A stretch of 56,261 bases of DNA, from assembly GCA_027310755.1 (NCBI GenBank), contig DAIDAE010000002.1:1-56261 (forward strand), given 5' to 3'. Below the pieces are notes generated by a model, which was given only the letters and a program-made list of their open reading frames with translations, did no database searches and was not told where the DNA came from. This DNA is from Candidatus Micrarchaeaceae archaeon. Lineage in GTDB: Archaea; Micrarchaeota; Micrarchaeia; Micrarchaeales; Micrarchaeaceae. Below, piece after piece: positions 1 through 9,628 of the stretch. Both the position numbers and the translations under genes were made by a program. Every line of letters begins with the position of its first letter. Position 1 is the first letter of the stretch.

Positions 1-29
1 TTATATATTCGTACAGTCAGGGTATAAGC

Positions 30-248
30 ATGATGGTTTGTGAGAGATGCAAGCAAGAGACGTATAAGACCGAGACCTGCAACTACTGCGGCAGGAAGAT
101 CGATCTCAGGTGCGTCAAGTCATCACAGAAGGCATCGAAGACGGTAAGGCTCGTGATCTGCAAGGACGACTGGAGCAAAATGGAAAATAGGGCCATGTAC
201 AAGAACAAGAAGGAGCCGCAGCTCGCCCAGCCTGCAAAGAAGGCCTAG
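30..248 (+). CDS. small zinc-ribbon protein
   Basis: 72-aa ORF with CxxC...CxxC (CERC / CNYC) and basic C-terminus. Confidence 0.65.
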   Translation: MMVCERCKQETYKTETCNYCGRKIDLRCVKSSQKASKTVRLVICKDDWSKMENRAMYKNKKEPQLAQPAKKA

Positions 249-3200
249 ACCTTTTTAACTGATACCCTTACGATTCCTCCCTCGATGTCAATCTCCCTTA
301 CCAGCGCCCCCTCCACAAGTTTTTCGCCCAGCTTTGTCGAATTGAGCGCCTTTGCTATCATTTTTGAATTTGCCTTCAGTATGTTAGCCAATTCTCCGCT
401 TGCCTCATAACCCAGCGCTATCTTGTCGGACTTTTTCAGTTTCAATTCCTTCCTTATCAGCTGGATCCCCCTTTCGAATTCCCTTGTCAGTGCCTCCTCC
501 TTCAGCTCCCTGGTTATTTCCCTGTCCACGCTCGCCTTGCCATACCTGAATGTTACGGAGTCCCCTTCCTCGACCTTCTCCACCGTGGTGAAATGCTCCG
601 GTTTTATCTCAACAGTTCCCTTGTCCGTGTGCAGGGAATAATACCCGTCTTTGTCTATGGCCCTTGTTATTTCCTCGGCATCTGCTTCCTTCAGCGCATC
701 CGCAACCGCGCTGGCCCTCTCCTTGAAATCAGGGCCGATCTTCGCAAAAAGCGGCCTGACCTCCCTTTTCATCCCGGTTACCCTCTTCAGCTCTAGCCTC
801 TTGGCGTTCACGTAATCCTCAACTATCGCCGACAGCCTCTGCAGCCCGGCAAACGATGCATCGTCCGTAAGCTCGAGCGTCACTTTTGCTACAGGCCACC
901 TAAGCGATATTCCTGCCTTCTCCCTGCTGCTCAATATCGCCGTTATCGATGCCTGCGCGACAGCCATGTCCCTTTCCAGCTCAGCGTTTATCATCTTCCT
1001 GTCGGCCTTCGGCCACTTCTGGAAAAATATGGAGCCCTTTTCCTTTGCAAAGAGATCCTGGTATATGTTTTCTGATGTGAATGGCGTTGCCAGCGATAAT
1101 AGCAATATCGTGTTGTAGAACACATAGCCCGTGACCGCCGCAAGCTTCCTCGCCTGCCCTCTCGTAGCGTCATTCGCCCTCTGCTTTGCCATCCTCAGGT
1201 AGAACCTGCTGAAATCCTCTATGGCAAAATTCCTTATCTGGCTTATCGCCTGGTCTATCATGTAGCTGTCCATGCAGCCCGTTACGTTCTCTATTAGAGT
1301 GTTCATCCTCGACAGGATGAAGAGGTCTTCGCTCTGCAGCCTCGCCGTGCCGGGCCTTCTCACTTTCCCTAAGTCGTATCTGGAGGCTTCCGCGAATTCT
1401 TTTACCAATTCCGCCATGTTGTAAAGCGTTATTATTTCCGTATCGGCCTCCCTGAGTTCGCCTTTCTTCAGCTTCATGTCCTGCCATCTTGGCTTGCTTG
1501 CGCACCACAGCCTGAAACCGTCAGCCGTGGTGATCTTCAAAAGTTCATCCGGGGTTACGGCGTTGCCATGACTCCTATGCATCTCCTCTCCGAACTCGTC
1601 CTTCATCATGCCCCCTATGGTCACTCTCCTGAACGGCGACTTTCCATGAGCACCAATTCCGGTCCTAAGCAATGTTGTGAACCATCCCCTTATCTGATCA
1701 AGGCTCTCAGTTATCCAGTCTGCAGGGTAAAGTTCCGCAAATTCCGCGTCATCCAAGCTCGATGTATGCGCGCTCCCAGAATCATACCAAACATCGAAGA
1801 CATCCGGGACCCTTTTCATCATGCTGTCGCACTTCCGGCACTTAAATGTAATTTCATCAATCCTCGGCTTGTGTATGTCTATCTCCTTCAGGCCGGAGAG
1901 TCCGGTCCTTTTTTCCAGTTCATCAACGGATCCGAGCACCTCCGCCTCCCGGCAAGAGCCACATATCCATATTGGCAGGGGCGTTGACCAGTACCTTTGC
2001 CTGGACACGCACCAATCAGGGGAACTTTCAATTGCATCTGCAAACCATTTCTGTGCGAACTGCGGATACCATATTATTTTCTGGTTCTCGCTAAGCATCT
2101 TCTTCCTCATCTTCGATATGCTTATGAACCACTGGTCGGTGGCCCTGTATATCAGTTTGCTGTGGCATCTCCAGCAGTGCGGATAGCTGTGAACAATTGT
2201 TTCGACCGCCAGAAGGTCGCCGCCTTCCTTCAGGTCCTCCAGCACGGCTTCGTTGGCCTGGCCCGGCACATCAAGCCCCTTGTAGCGGCCGGCCTCATCC
2301 GTGTATTTTGCATGCACGTCTATGGGTGAGAATACCGCTATTTTGTTCTTCTTCGCAAGCGCGTAGTCCTCGGGCCCATGGCCAGGCGCAACATGCAATA
2401 GTCCTGTTCCTTCGCTGAGCGTGACAAACGCCTCTCCGTCTATGACCCTGTGGTATTTTGCGAAGCCCTTCTGCAGCGGCACCTTGTCCTCCAACGGACT
2501 CGTGTAGTATGTGCCTATAAGCTCAGACCCCGTAACCTCCGACTTTACCACTATGTTCTTCCCGCTTTTCTTTGAGAAGTCATCAAGCCTGTCCTTAGCC
2601 ACTATATAGTTGTCCGCGCCATCCGATGCAATCACATACACGGCCTTTCCATTTGCGGCTATCGACATGTTCGAAGGCAGCGTCCATGGCGTTGTCGTCC
2701 ATATCACGAGGTAGGTGTTCGGTTCCAGCTTCAGTTTTGATTTCGATGTCACCGCCCTGTACCTGACATATATCGCTTTATCAGATTCATCCTTGTATTC
2801 GACCTCGGGTCCCTGCACGCCGAGAACCGTCTCACAATGCGGGCAATACGCCAATGGCTTCAGGTCCTTGTACAGGAGTCCCTTGTCGCTCATTTTCTTG
2901 AACATTCCCCAAGATCTGGTCATGTAGTTTCTCTTGTAAGGCACGTATACGCGGTCGAAGTCCATGAACACGCCCAGCCTCTGCAGCAGCGCCACGGATC
3001 CCCTTATTTCGCCGTCAACATAATCCATGCACGCCTTTATGAAATTCGAGACCCCTATCCTTGTTTCTATCTCGCTTTTCATCCTGACGCCCAGCTGGCG
3101 TTCGACCCTTATCTCTATGGGGAGCCCGTGGACGTCGAATCCTGGCCTGTCATGGACATGATAGCCCCGGTATCGCTTGTACTTCAGCATCAGGTCCTTT

Positions 3201-3367
3201 ATCGTGTATACCCACATGTGGTGGACGGCCAGGCCGTACGCATTGGGGGGTCCATCAAGAAAGTAAAACTTCTTCTTTCCCTTGTTGAGCTCCTCCACTT
3301 TCTGGAAGAAACCAGAAGATTTCCAGTAGTCCAGCCCCTGCTCCTCCTTCTCGCTTAGATTTAACAT
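245..3367 (-). CDS. ileS: isoleucyl-tRNA synthetase
   Basis: 1040 aa; class I signatures (GPPNAYGLAVHHMWVYTIKD; WTTTPWTLPSN; QIRGWF; HRSHGN in place of KMSKS); Zn-binding cysteines. Confidence 0.95.
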   Translation of the reverse strand: MLNLSEKEEQGLDYWKSSGFFQKVEELNKGKKKFYFLDGPPNAYGLAVHHMWVYTIKDLMLKYKRYRGYHVHDRPGFDVHGLPIEIRVERQLGVRMKSEIETRIGVSNFIKACMDYVDGEIRGSVALLQRLGVFMDFDRVYVPYKRNYMTRSWGMFKKMSDKGLLYKDLKPLAYCPHCETVLGVQGPEVEYKDESDKAIYVRYRAVTSKSKLKLEPNTYLVIWTTTPWTLPSNMSIAANGKAVYVIASDGADNYIVAKDRLDDFSKKSGKNIVVKSEVTGSELIGTYYTSPLEDKVPLQKGFAKYHRVIDGEAFVTLSEGTGLLHVAPGHGPEDYALAKKNKIAVFSPIDVHAKYTDEAGRYKGLDVPGQANEAVLEDLKEGGDLLAVETIVHSYPHCWRCHSKLIYRATDQWFISISKMRKKMLSENQKIIWYPQFAQKWFADAIESSPDWCVSRQRYWSTPLPIWICGSCREAEVLGSVDELEKRTGLSGLKEIDIHKPRIDEITFKCRKCDSMMKRVPDVFDVWYDSGSAHTSSLDDAEFAELYPADWITESLDQIRGWFTTLLRTGIGAHGKSPFRRVTIGGMMKDEFGEEMHRSHGNAVTPDELLKITTADGFRLWCASKPRWQDMKLKKGELREADTEIITLYNMAELVKEFAEASRYDLGKVRRPGTARLQSEDLFILSRMNTLIENVTGCMDSYMIDQAISQIRNFAIEDFSRFYLRMAKQRANDATRGQARKLAAVTGYVFYNTILLLSLATPFTSENIYQDLFAKEKGSIFFQKWPKADRKMINAELERDMAVAQASITAILSSREKAGISLRWPVAKVTLELTDDASFAGLQRLSAIVEDYVNAKRLELKRVTGMKREVRPLFAKIGPDFKERASAVADALKEADAEEITRAIDKDGYYSLHTDKGTVEIKPEHFTTVEKVEEGDSVTFRYGKASVDREITRELKEEALTREFERGIQLIRKELKLKKSDKIALGYEASGELANILKANSKMIAKALNSTKLGEKLVEGALVREIDIEGGIVRVSVKKV

Positions 3368-3442
3368 CCGACTCGTGCCGTAGAAATGACTGCTTAAAAG
3401 TATTTATATGCATAATTTTATAGGTTCTGTCCCGATGTTCAT

Positions 3443-4033
3443 ATGTTTGAATTCCTGAAACGGCGCGAATCTGGCTCATACGGATACAGCGGCAGCGACA
3501 CACACAGGTACATAGACCAGCTGATAAACGACGGTGCCAAGAGCCTGAAGATAATAACCCCCTACCTTGGCATTTCATATGCCAGGATGCTTGTACGGGT
3601 CTCTACGAGGAAGCGGATATGCATAATAGTTTCGGGAGATTCCAGCAAGAAGGACGAGGACGCGGTGAAGTTCATAACAAAGAAAGGAAGGCATGTAGAC
3701 CCTGGCCCGATATTCTATGGCAGCATCTTGGCGGCCGGGTTGGCATTTGTCGGCGCATACGCCCTGGCGCTTAGCGTGGCTGCGCTCATTGCGGCTTACA
3801 TATACAGGGCAGGGATATATCTGCCAAGACACAGGAACATCACGGTAAAGATAGCCACAGACAGGTTCATACACGAGAAAATGTACATATCTGAGTCCAG
3901 CGCCATCGTCGGAAGCGCAAACCTGACATACAGCGGCACGCACAAGAATATGGAGCACATCGAGATAATAAAAGAGCCAAAAAAAATGAAGGAATTGGGC
4001 GCCCATTTCGATAATTTATGGAAAAAATACTGA
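3443..4033 (+). CDS. phospholipase D-like (single HKD motif) membrane protein
   Basis: HEKMYISESSAIVGSANLTYSG matches HxK(x)n GSxN of the PLD superfamily; internal hydrophobic hairpin. Confidence 0.75.
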   Translation: MFEFLKRRESGSYGYSGSDTHRYIDQLINDGAKSLKIITPYLGISYARMLVRVSTRKRICIIVSGDSSKKDEDAVKFITKKGRHVDPGPIFYGSILAAGLAFVGAYALALSVAALIAAYIYRAGIYLPRHRNITVKIATDRFIHEKMYISESSAIVGSANLTYSGTHKNMEHIEIIKEPKKMKELGAHFDNLWKKY

Positions 4034-4137
4034 CTTGTTTTTGGAAAAATATGGCATGTTCTAATCCTGATTTAGAGGATTTAGGCAACATATAAATATG
4101 AGGAACGCCGTAAAGGATATCGTAAGAAAAAGGGGTT

Positions 4138-4422
4138 GTGAAGTTATGTTTGGTGGGGAGAATGTACGGGACAAAACTGGGGGGAAGAAGGGACGCCAAA
4201 GTTAGAAGCCTGGCCATAAAGGCACTAGAGGGCAGCGACTTCAGCGAGGTCTTCGAGACAGTTGGGATGGAGGACAGCTACGAAACAGCGGGAGCAGCCC
4301 TAAAGACGGTCCTCGCAGAGAAGCTCGCGGATTGCACCCTGAGGGCCTTGAGGGAAGCGAAGAGGAGAAGGATGAGGCTGGGCGCAGCTACGGTGATCTT
4401 GGCAGCCCACGGGAGCAGATAA
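4138..4422 (+). CDS. hypothetical basic protein
   Basis: 94-aa ORF (GTG start, or ATG at 4162) with TATA-like ACATATAAATATG about 45 nt upstream. Confidence 0.5.
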   Translation: MKLCLVGRMYGTKLGGRRDAKVRSLAIKALEGSDFSEVFETVGMEDSYETAGAALKTVLAEKLADCTLRALREAKRRRMRLGAATVILAAHGSR

Positions 4423-4476
4423 TCAAGACAGCTGGATTCAAACAGCTGCCGCGCGTTATTTTTGATGTGCGGCAGT

Positions 4477-5112
4477 CTAATTTTTTACCCTAAGGAGCTC
4501 CACGGGCGTTTCCTGGTAATTTATGACGTTCCCGGATTTATTCAGTGAAGCCCTCAATACAAACTCCTTTTTTGGATTCTCCCTTAACGGGTCCACTATG
4601 TACCTTTGCCCGCCTACAAAGACATTGACCCACGCATGGCCGTCGCCAGCGCTGCCGGAAAAAAGCGACCCTGTATATGGATCCCCGCCCCCAACGCGCG
4701 CATCAAACCCTTCTATTTTGAGCATGCCCCAAAGCACGACGCTCATTTCCAAGCACGTGCCACGTGGCCTTTCTCCCCTGCACATTTTGGCTAGGTCCAT
4801 GCCGTTTCTACGTTCATCGACCATGTTTCTATCGAATGCAAACACGCCGCCGATATAAGATGCAAGGACCTCCAGCCTATCCAACTTCGCCCTGTCGGGC
4901 AATTCCTGGACAATGGAGCTGAACGGCTGTTTTTCGAAGGGCGCATACAGCCTGCGAAGATCTGGATCGTCAAGACATGGCAATGTTATCCTTCTTCCAC
5001 CTCCGTCCAGGATCACGTCACCGGGCAATTGCTCCAAATAGACGCCCCTGTGCAGCTCCAGCATTTCCATATCCCTTTTTGCTGCAGAACTATTGGTATG
5101 CAAGCCATACAC
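4477..5112 (-). CDS. transglutaminase-like (papain-fold) protein
   Basis: GTCLEMSVVLWGMLKIEGFDARVGGG...GHAWVNVFVGGQRYIVDP: Cys-His-Asp arrangement of the transglutaminase-like family. Confidence 0.75.
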   Translation of the reverse strand: MYGLHTNSSAAKRDMEMLELHRGVYLEQLPGDVILDGGGRRITLPCLDDPDLRRLYAPFEKQPFSSIVQELPDRAKLDRLEVLASYIGGVFAFDRNMVDERRNGMDLAKMCRGERPRGTCLEMSVVLWGMLKIEGFDARVGGGDPYTGSLFSGSAGDGHAWVNVFVGGQRYIVDPLRENPKKEFVLRASLNKSGNVINYQETPVELLRVKN

Positions 5113-5242
5113 CGTTACTTGGATGCTGATTTTATAATATTTAAATCTCCCATGCTAAAAATTCAGTTCCCGCCACGCGTTTTCGCATGCCAATCAATAT
5201 GATATATTTTTAATAGAGTTGCACAAATATACTTCATTGCAT

Positions 5243-5315
5243 GCGACTGTAGTCTAGCCTGGTAGGACTATGGCCTTCCAAGCCATAAACCCGGGTTCAA
5301 ATCCCGGCGGTCGCA
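5243..5315 (+). tRNA. tRNA-Gly (anticodon TCC)
   Basis: acceptor GCGACTG/CGGTCGC, anticodon loop CTTCCAA, T-arm CCGGGTTCAAATCCCGG. Confidence 0.95.
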
Positions 5316-5341
5316 TCCCCAAATCTACCTTATCGATATAG

Positions 5342-5614
5342 CTAGTGGGTCGGGTGTCTGAGGAGCAACCTTGCATCCCTACCCATGACTGTCAATATGT
5401 ATCTGGATTTTGGGTTCTCGCTGGAGTACTGATCTGGAAAAGCGATATCCCTGACCACCAATCCATCCCTTATCAGCTCTTTCAATGCAAGCCGTATGCG
5501 TTCTGCAGGTACGTTGGAGGTATGGACTATGAAGTCCAAAGTTTCACCTACAGCGTTCAGCGTGTCCAGCACCAATGCGCGATCCTGTAAAGTTATTTCC
5601 ATTATGGCACCCAC
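5342..5614 (-). CDS. small winged-helix-like protein
   Basis: 90-aa ORF; VPAERIRLALKELIRDGLVVRD resembles a wHTH recognition helix plus wing. Confidence 0.5.
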   Translation of the reverse strand: MGAIMEITLQDRALVLDTLNAVGETLDFIVHTSNVPAERIRLALKELIRDGLVVRDIAFPDQYSSENPKSRYILTVMGRDARLLLRHPTH

Positions 5615-5651
5615 TACTGGGTAGGAATGTGTCCAATATGATATATAAACA

Positions 5652-7253
5652 TTATCGTGAAGCCTCCCTTATAAAATCCACGAAAAGCGGCGACGGTTTC
5701 TCAAGCCTGGATTTCAACTCCGGATGCGCCTGTGTCCCTATCCCGAACGAATCCTGCCATTCTATTATTTCGGCCAACGAGCCGTCCATTGTGGTTGCGC
5801 TTATCCTCATGCCCTTCTTTTCAAGGAGCTCCCTGTATGCGTTGTTCAATTCGTACCTGTGCCTGTGCCTTTCATCCACAATCCCGGATCCATAGGCGGA
5901 GCGCGCCCTGGTGTTCTCGCCTATTTTTGTGGACCACTTTCCGAGCCTCATGGTCCCGCCCAGCCTCATTATGCTCTTTTGCTCCTCCATAATGTCTATC
6001 ACCTTGTCCTTCGTATCGCTATCGAATTCAGCGGAATTGGCGCCCCGGATACCACAGACATTCCTGGCATACTCCACCGCCATGAGCTGCATCCCAAAAC
6101 AGAGCCCCAGGTACGGTATCCTATTTTCCCTAGCATACATTATCGCATTTATCATTCCCTCCGCGCCCCTTTTTCCAAATCCTCCGGGTACGAGTATCCC
6201 ATCCACGCCGCCCAGCACCATCTTTGCATCCCCGCCGTTCTCAAGGTCGGTCGACTCTATCCACTTTATCCCCACCCTTATCCCGTTTGCAACCCCCGCA
6301 TGGACCAGCGCCTCCCTTACGCTGGTGTACGCATCCCTGAGGTCAGTGTACTTGCCGACTATTGCCACGTTTACCTCCCTCTCCGGCTTGCTTATGCTGC
6401 TGACCAGCCCGCTCCATTCCTCAAGCTTTGCACCGTCAAGTTTGCGCTCAAGGCCAAGCTTCTCCAACAGCATCTGATCAAACTTCTGCTTCATGAAGTA
6501 TTCCGGAAGGTTGTAGACAGTGCTCTGGGTGGAGTCGTCTATTATCCTCTCTTTGTGTAGGCCCGCATGGAGGGCTATCTTCTCCCTGGTCTTTTCCAGG
6601 AGGGGCTCTTCGCACCTGCATATCACAAAATCCGGCCTTATCCCGAGCTGCATCAGCGCCCTTATTCCATTCTGCGCCGGCTTGGTCTTCTGCTCCCCCA
6701 CGGCATCAATCCTTACAACATATGTAAGGTTTATGAATGTCACATCCCTCCTTGAGGCCATCTGCCTCATCGCCTCTATGAAATAGCTGTTCTCTATGTC
6801 CCCTACAGTACCGCCGACCTCTATCACGAGGACGTCCGGCTTCTCCGCCTGCGCCACGCCCTCCACCATCCCTATTATCTCATTGGTCAGGTGGGGTATT
6901 ATCTGGACATCCTCGCCAAGGTAGTCTCCCCTCCTTTCCTTCTCAATTATCCTGCTGAAGAGCTTCCCTCCAGTTATCGAAAGGTTTCCGCTGAGGCTCT
7001 TGTTAAGAAACCGTTCGTACATCCCGAAGTCCATGTCGACCTCGCTCTTGTCATCAAGCACGAAGACCTCGCCATGCCTGAAGGGGTTCATTGTGCCGCA
7101 ATCGTAGTTAAGATAGCCGTCAAACTTCAGGGGAAGGGCGCTATGGCCGTAGAAATCCAGCATCTTCAGTATGGAAGAGGTAATGCCTCCCTTTCCCAGC
7201 CCGCTAAGGAGAGAACCGAGAATCACAATATATTTCGTTTCTTTCGTCTGCAC
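5652..7253 (-). CDS. pyrG: CTP synthase
   Basis: 533 aa; GSLLSGLGKGGITSSI N-terminal synthetase domain and C-terminal GATase (PYLGLCFGMQLMAVEYARNVCG, AHPELKSR). Confidence 0.97.
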   Translation of the reverse strand: MQTKETKYIVILGSLLSGLGKGGITSSILKMLDFYGHSALPLKFDGYLNYDCGTMNPFRHGEVFVLDDKSEVDMDFGMYERFLNKSLSGNLSITGGKLFSRIIEKERRGDYLGEDVQIIPHLTNEIIGMVEGVAQAEKPDVLVIEVGGTVGDIENSYFIEAMRQMASRRDVTFINLTYVVRIDAVGEQKTKPAQNGIRALMQLGIRPDFVICRCEEPLLEKTREKIALHAGLHKERIIDDSTQSTVYNLPEYFMKQKFDQMLLEKLGLERKLDGAKLEEWSGLVSSISKPEREVNVAIVGKYTDLRDAYTSVREALVHAGVANGIRVGIKWIESTDLENGGDAKMVLGGVDGILVPGGFGKRGAEGMINAIMYARENRIPYLGLCFGMQLMAVEYARNVCGIRGANSAEFDSDTKDKVIDIMEEQKSIMRLGGTMRLGKWSTKIGENTRARSAYGSGIVDERHRHRYELNNAYRELLEKKGMRISATTMDGSLAEIIEWQDSFGIGTQAHPELKSRLEKPSPLFVDFIREASR

Positions 7254-7349
7254 TTACAGTATTAGAGCATTAAATTAAAAAGAGTTTCGTTGCAAAACGG
7301 AAAGAGGAAAGGAGAGTAATTAAATAATCTATCTCTAATTAAACTTCAA

Positions 7350-7466
7350 GGCGGGGTGGCTCAGCCTGGTAGAGCGCCCGACTCATAATCACAGCATTAT
7401 GAGTGTTGAGCATAAATGCGATGACGAGAAATCTGGAGGTCGCGGGTTCAAATCCCGCCCCCGCCA
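7350..7466 (+). tRNA. tRNA-Met (CAT, elongator-like) with 43-nt intron at 37/38 (intron about 7388-7430)
   Basis: acceptor GGCGGGG/CCCCGCC, D arm GCTC/GAGC, T-arm GCGGGTTCAAATCCCGC; CTC(7382-7384)/GAG(7426-7428) plus TCA/TGA and GCATT/AATGC form a relaxed bulge-helix-bulge. Confidence 0.9.
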
Positions 7467-7512
7467 AGCCTTACCCCAAGGAGCCATCAATGTAAATGTA
7501 TATGATGTGAAC

Positions 7513-8154
7513 ATGGACCCCGCAACGTTTCTTACGAGCCAGAATTCTGTATTGGCAACCACAATAGCCACATTTTTACTGAGCGCCGCACTTGCGGCGC
7601 TGCTGACAAAGAAATACCTTAAGAACAAGGGCAGGGCGCACCTTTTTTGGGCACTGGGGCTTTGGTGTTTTGCAGCAGGCGTGATGCTGGAAGTGGTATT
7701 TGCATTAAACTTGTACTCCCAGCCGCTTGCCGCTGTCTACCTCTTCATAGTCGTAGTGCTTGTTGAGCTGCTCGCCATGGGTTCAATGGAACTCATAAAT
7801 ACAAAATGGCTAAGGCAGGCGTACATAATATTCGCAATCCTGGCTACTCTTTATGTGGCATATACGCTCGAAACCGCAAGCATAGGCAATATTCTGGTGA
7901 ATTATGTTGTAGCGGGCGTCCTCCCAATGCCTGTGGTTGTCTCATCTTCTATTGCCACATTTGCTGCGGCCATCATCCTTGCTGCCGTAGCGCTTAAAGG
8001 CTATATGAGGACAAAAAGCAAAAAACTGCTTTCAATAGTCGCGGGAGTTGTGATAGTCAGTGTCTCCGGCACCCTTTATCTGGTGCAATATCCCGCTTTT
8101 CTCTACATAGCCGAATTCATTGGCATATTGTTATTGTGGATCGGATTCATCTAG
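7513..8154 (+). CDS. multi-pass membrane protein, unknown function
   Basis: ~7 hydrophobic helices; the ORF-track start at 7399 lies inside the tRNA-Met intron, so ATG 7513 is preferred. Confidence 0.75.
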   Translation: MDPATFLTSQNSVLATTIATFLLSAALAALLTKKYLKNKGRAHLFWALGLWCFAAGVMLEVVFALNLYSQPLAAVYLFIVVVLVELLAMGSMELINTKWLRQAYIIFAILATLYVAYTLETASIGNILVNYVVAGVLPMPVVVSSSIATFAAAIILAAVALKGYMRTKSKKLLSIVAGVVIVSVSGTLYLVQYPAFLYIAEFIGILLLWIGFI

Positions 8155-8164
8155 TCTATGATAT

Positions 8165-8213
8165 ACCCATGCTCCTGAAGGGTGCTGGATTTCCCGCCAT
8201 GAAATGTTAAATT
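8165..8213. repeat. degenerate IS605-type right-end-like hairpin
   Basis: 3' part matches 24/31 nt to the copy at 50061-50107 (GTG..GGATTTC.C.C.ATG..ATGTTAAAT). Confidence 0.45.
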
Positions 8214-8235
8214 CTGCATTGCGCCGCTACGTTTT

Positions 8236-9528
8236 TTACCTGTACATTCTTTTCAGCCTGTCGCTTGCAAGTATTACAACCCCTGCGCCGGCCAGCACGA
8301 CCAGGGCAGCGATTATGTACGGCGTTTCTCCCTGTGTTTTTGAAGGCACATCTATGAAGCCGCCATAAACATCGGCTGGAGTTGCTGCCGTTCCGTTCGA
8401 AATGAAATACATTTTTGTGCCAGCCCCAAGCGACTCATTTTCCAAAACCGTAACGTTCTCAACCGTCTGGTTTTCAGCCAGGGCCGGGACGCACACGCCA
8501 TTCGACGGCGGTGTCGCACATATTCCACTGTATTGTGTCGGTGCGGTTGCATCTATGTATATGAAGTATAACGCCCAAGCGAGGATGAATATGCCAAGCA
8601 GCATCGCAGGTATCCTCTTTCTCCAGTAAACGTGCGGATTTCTGTCGACCAGCGGGAACAGCAGCAACAACACAAAAAGCAGTGCCGGGCCCCATATCAA
8701 TGAATACGGGCCGAACACGTCAAGCATTTTGTCATTGACAAAAAGTATCGCCTCTACGGGCTTTGTTATCATTATGGTGGGATCGTACACCCCGGGATGA
8801 CCTATCGGTGCAGGTGATATCAGGGCCAATGTTCCAATAAAAGCGGTGAGTATGCAGCCAAACCCTGCAAGCAGTTTTAGGTGGGTCAGGAAGTTTGAGG
8901 TCCCCTCTCCTGCCGTTGTCCTTGCAATCGCGTTTTTTGTAACCTTCGGGGATATTCCTATCTTTTCAATCAAATACATATGTATTGCGAGCAGGAGCAA
9001 TAGCGCAACGATCATGATGCTGGTATGCGCTACGGCATCCGGTCCGACCATCTGGCTAATCGGAATGCTTAAGCCGAACAGCGCAGCCGTCTGCTGGGAT
9101 CTTATCGCAGCGTCCGCACCTATTTGGTCCAGAGTCAGCGTGGTACCCAGGTATGTCAGAAACAGTATGGTGAAGAACATCGCCAAACCTACAAAATATA
9201 ACATTCTCCTGGGTTTTTTGTAGCTCCCGGTTATTATGACTCTTGCCAAATGCAGTCCTATCATTACAATGATTATGTTTGCAGCCCAAAGGTGTATGCT
9301 CCTCGCATATTCGCCGAATGGGACGTTTTCGATGAGATTTAGCGTGCTTGAATATGCCTGCTGCGCGGTCGGGATGTAGAACAGGGCCATATACATTCCA
9401 GATAGCATAAGTAGAACAAGGCATACGAGCGTCAGGCCCCCAAGCATGTAGGGCAGAGTGTTTGCGTACTTCTGCACCGGATGGTTAAAATTCGATGCCA
9501 TGCCGTGCAAGGACTTATTTACACCCAT
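8236..9528 (-). CDS. cytochrome b / b6-like quinol oxidoreductase subunit
   Basis: 430 aa; His pairs RSIHLW-(13)-HLARV and AHTS-(14)-HMYL, i.e. b6-type spacing; SPAPIGHPGVYDP loop. Confidence 0.85.
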   Translation of the reverse strand: MGVNKSLHGMASNFNHPVQKYANTLPYMLGGLTLVCLVLLMLSGMYMALFYIPTAQQAYSSTLNLIENVPFGEYARSIHLWAANIIIVMIGLHLARVIITGSYKKPRRMLYFVGLAMFFTILFLTYLGTTLTLDQIGADAAIRSQQTAALFGLSIPISQMVGPDAVAHTSIMIVALLLLLAIHMYLIEKIGISPKVTKNAIARTTAGEGTSNFLTHLKLLAGFGCILTAFIGTLALISPAPIGHPGVYDPTIMITKPVEAILFVNDKMLDVFGPYSLIWGPALLFVLLLLFPLVDRNPHVYWRKRIPAMLLGIFILAWALYFIYIDATAPTQYSGICATPPSNGVCVPALAENQTVENVTVLENESLGAGTKMYFISNGTAATPADVYGGFIDVPSKTQGETPYIIAALVVLAGAGVVILASDRLKRMYR

Positions 9529-9628
9529 AGCTAATACCTTGAAGCATAAGCTTAAAAAATAAATCCCTCCCCTCTCATTTTTCGTATCGGAACGCGTAAT
9601 CCAGAAGGGGTGAAGGCGCGATTTCCGG

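Noticed and set aside
5724-6560. 278-aa plus-strand ORF antisense to pyrG
   Set aside because: Lies entirely opposite conserved CTP synthase; no recognisable domain. The same applies to the many other antisense ORFs in the track
7399-7512. N-terminal extension of the 251-aa membrane protein ORF
   Set aside because: Falls within the tRNA-Met intron and 3' exon; ATG 7513 is the likely start
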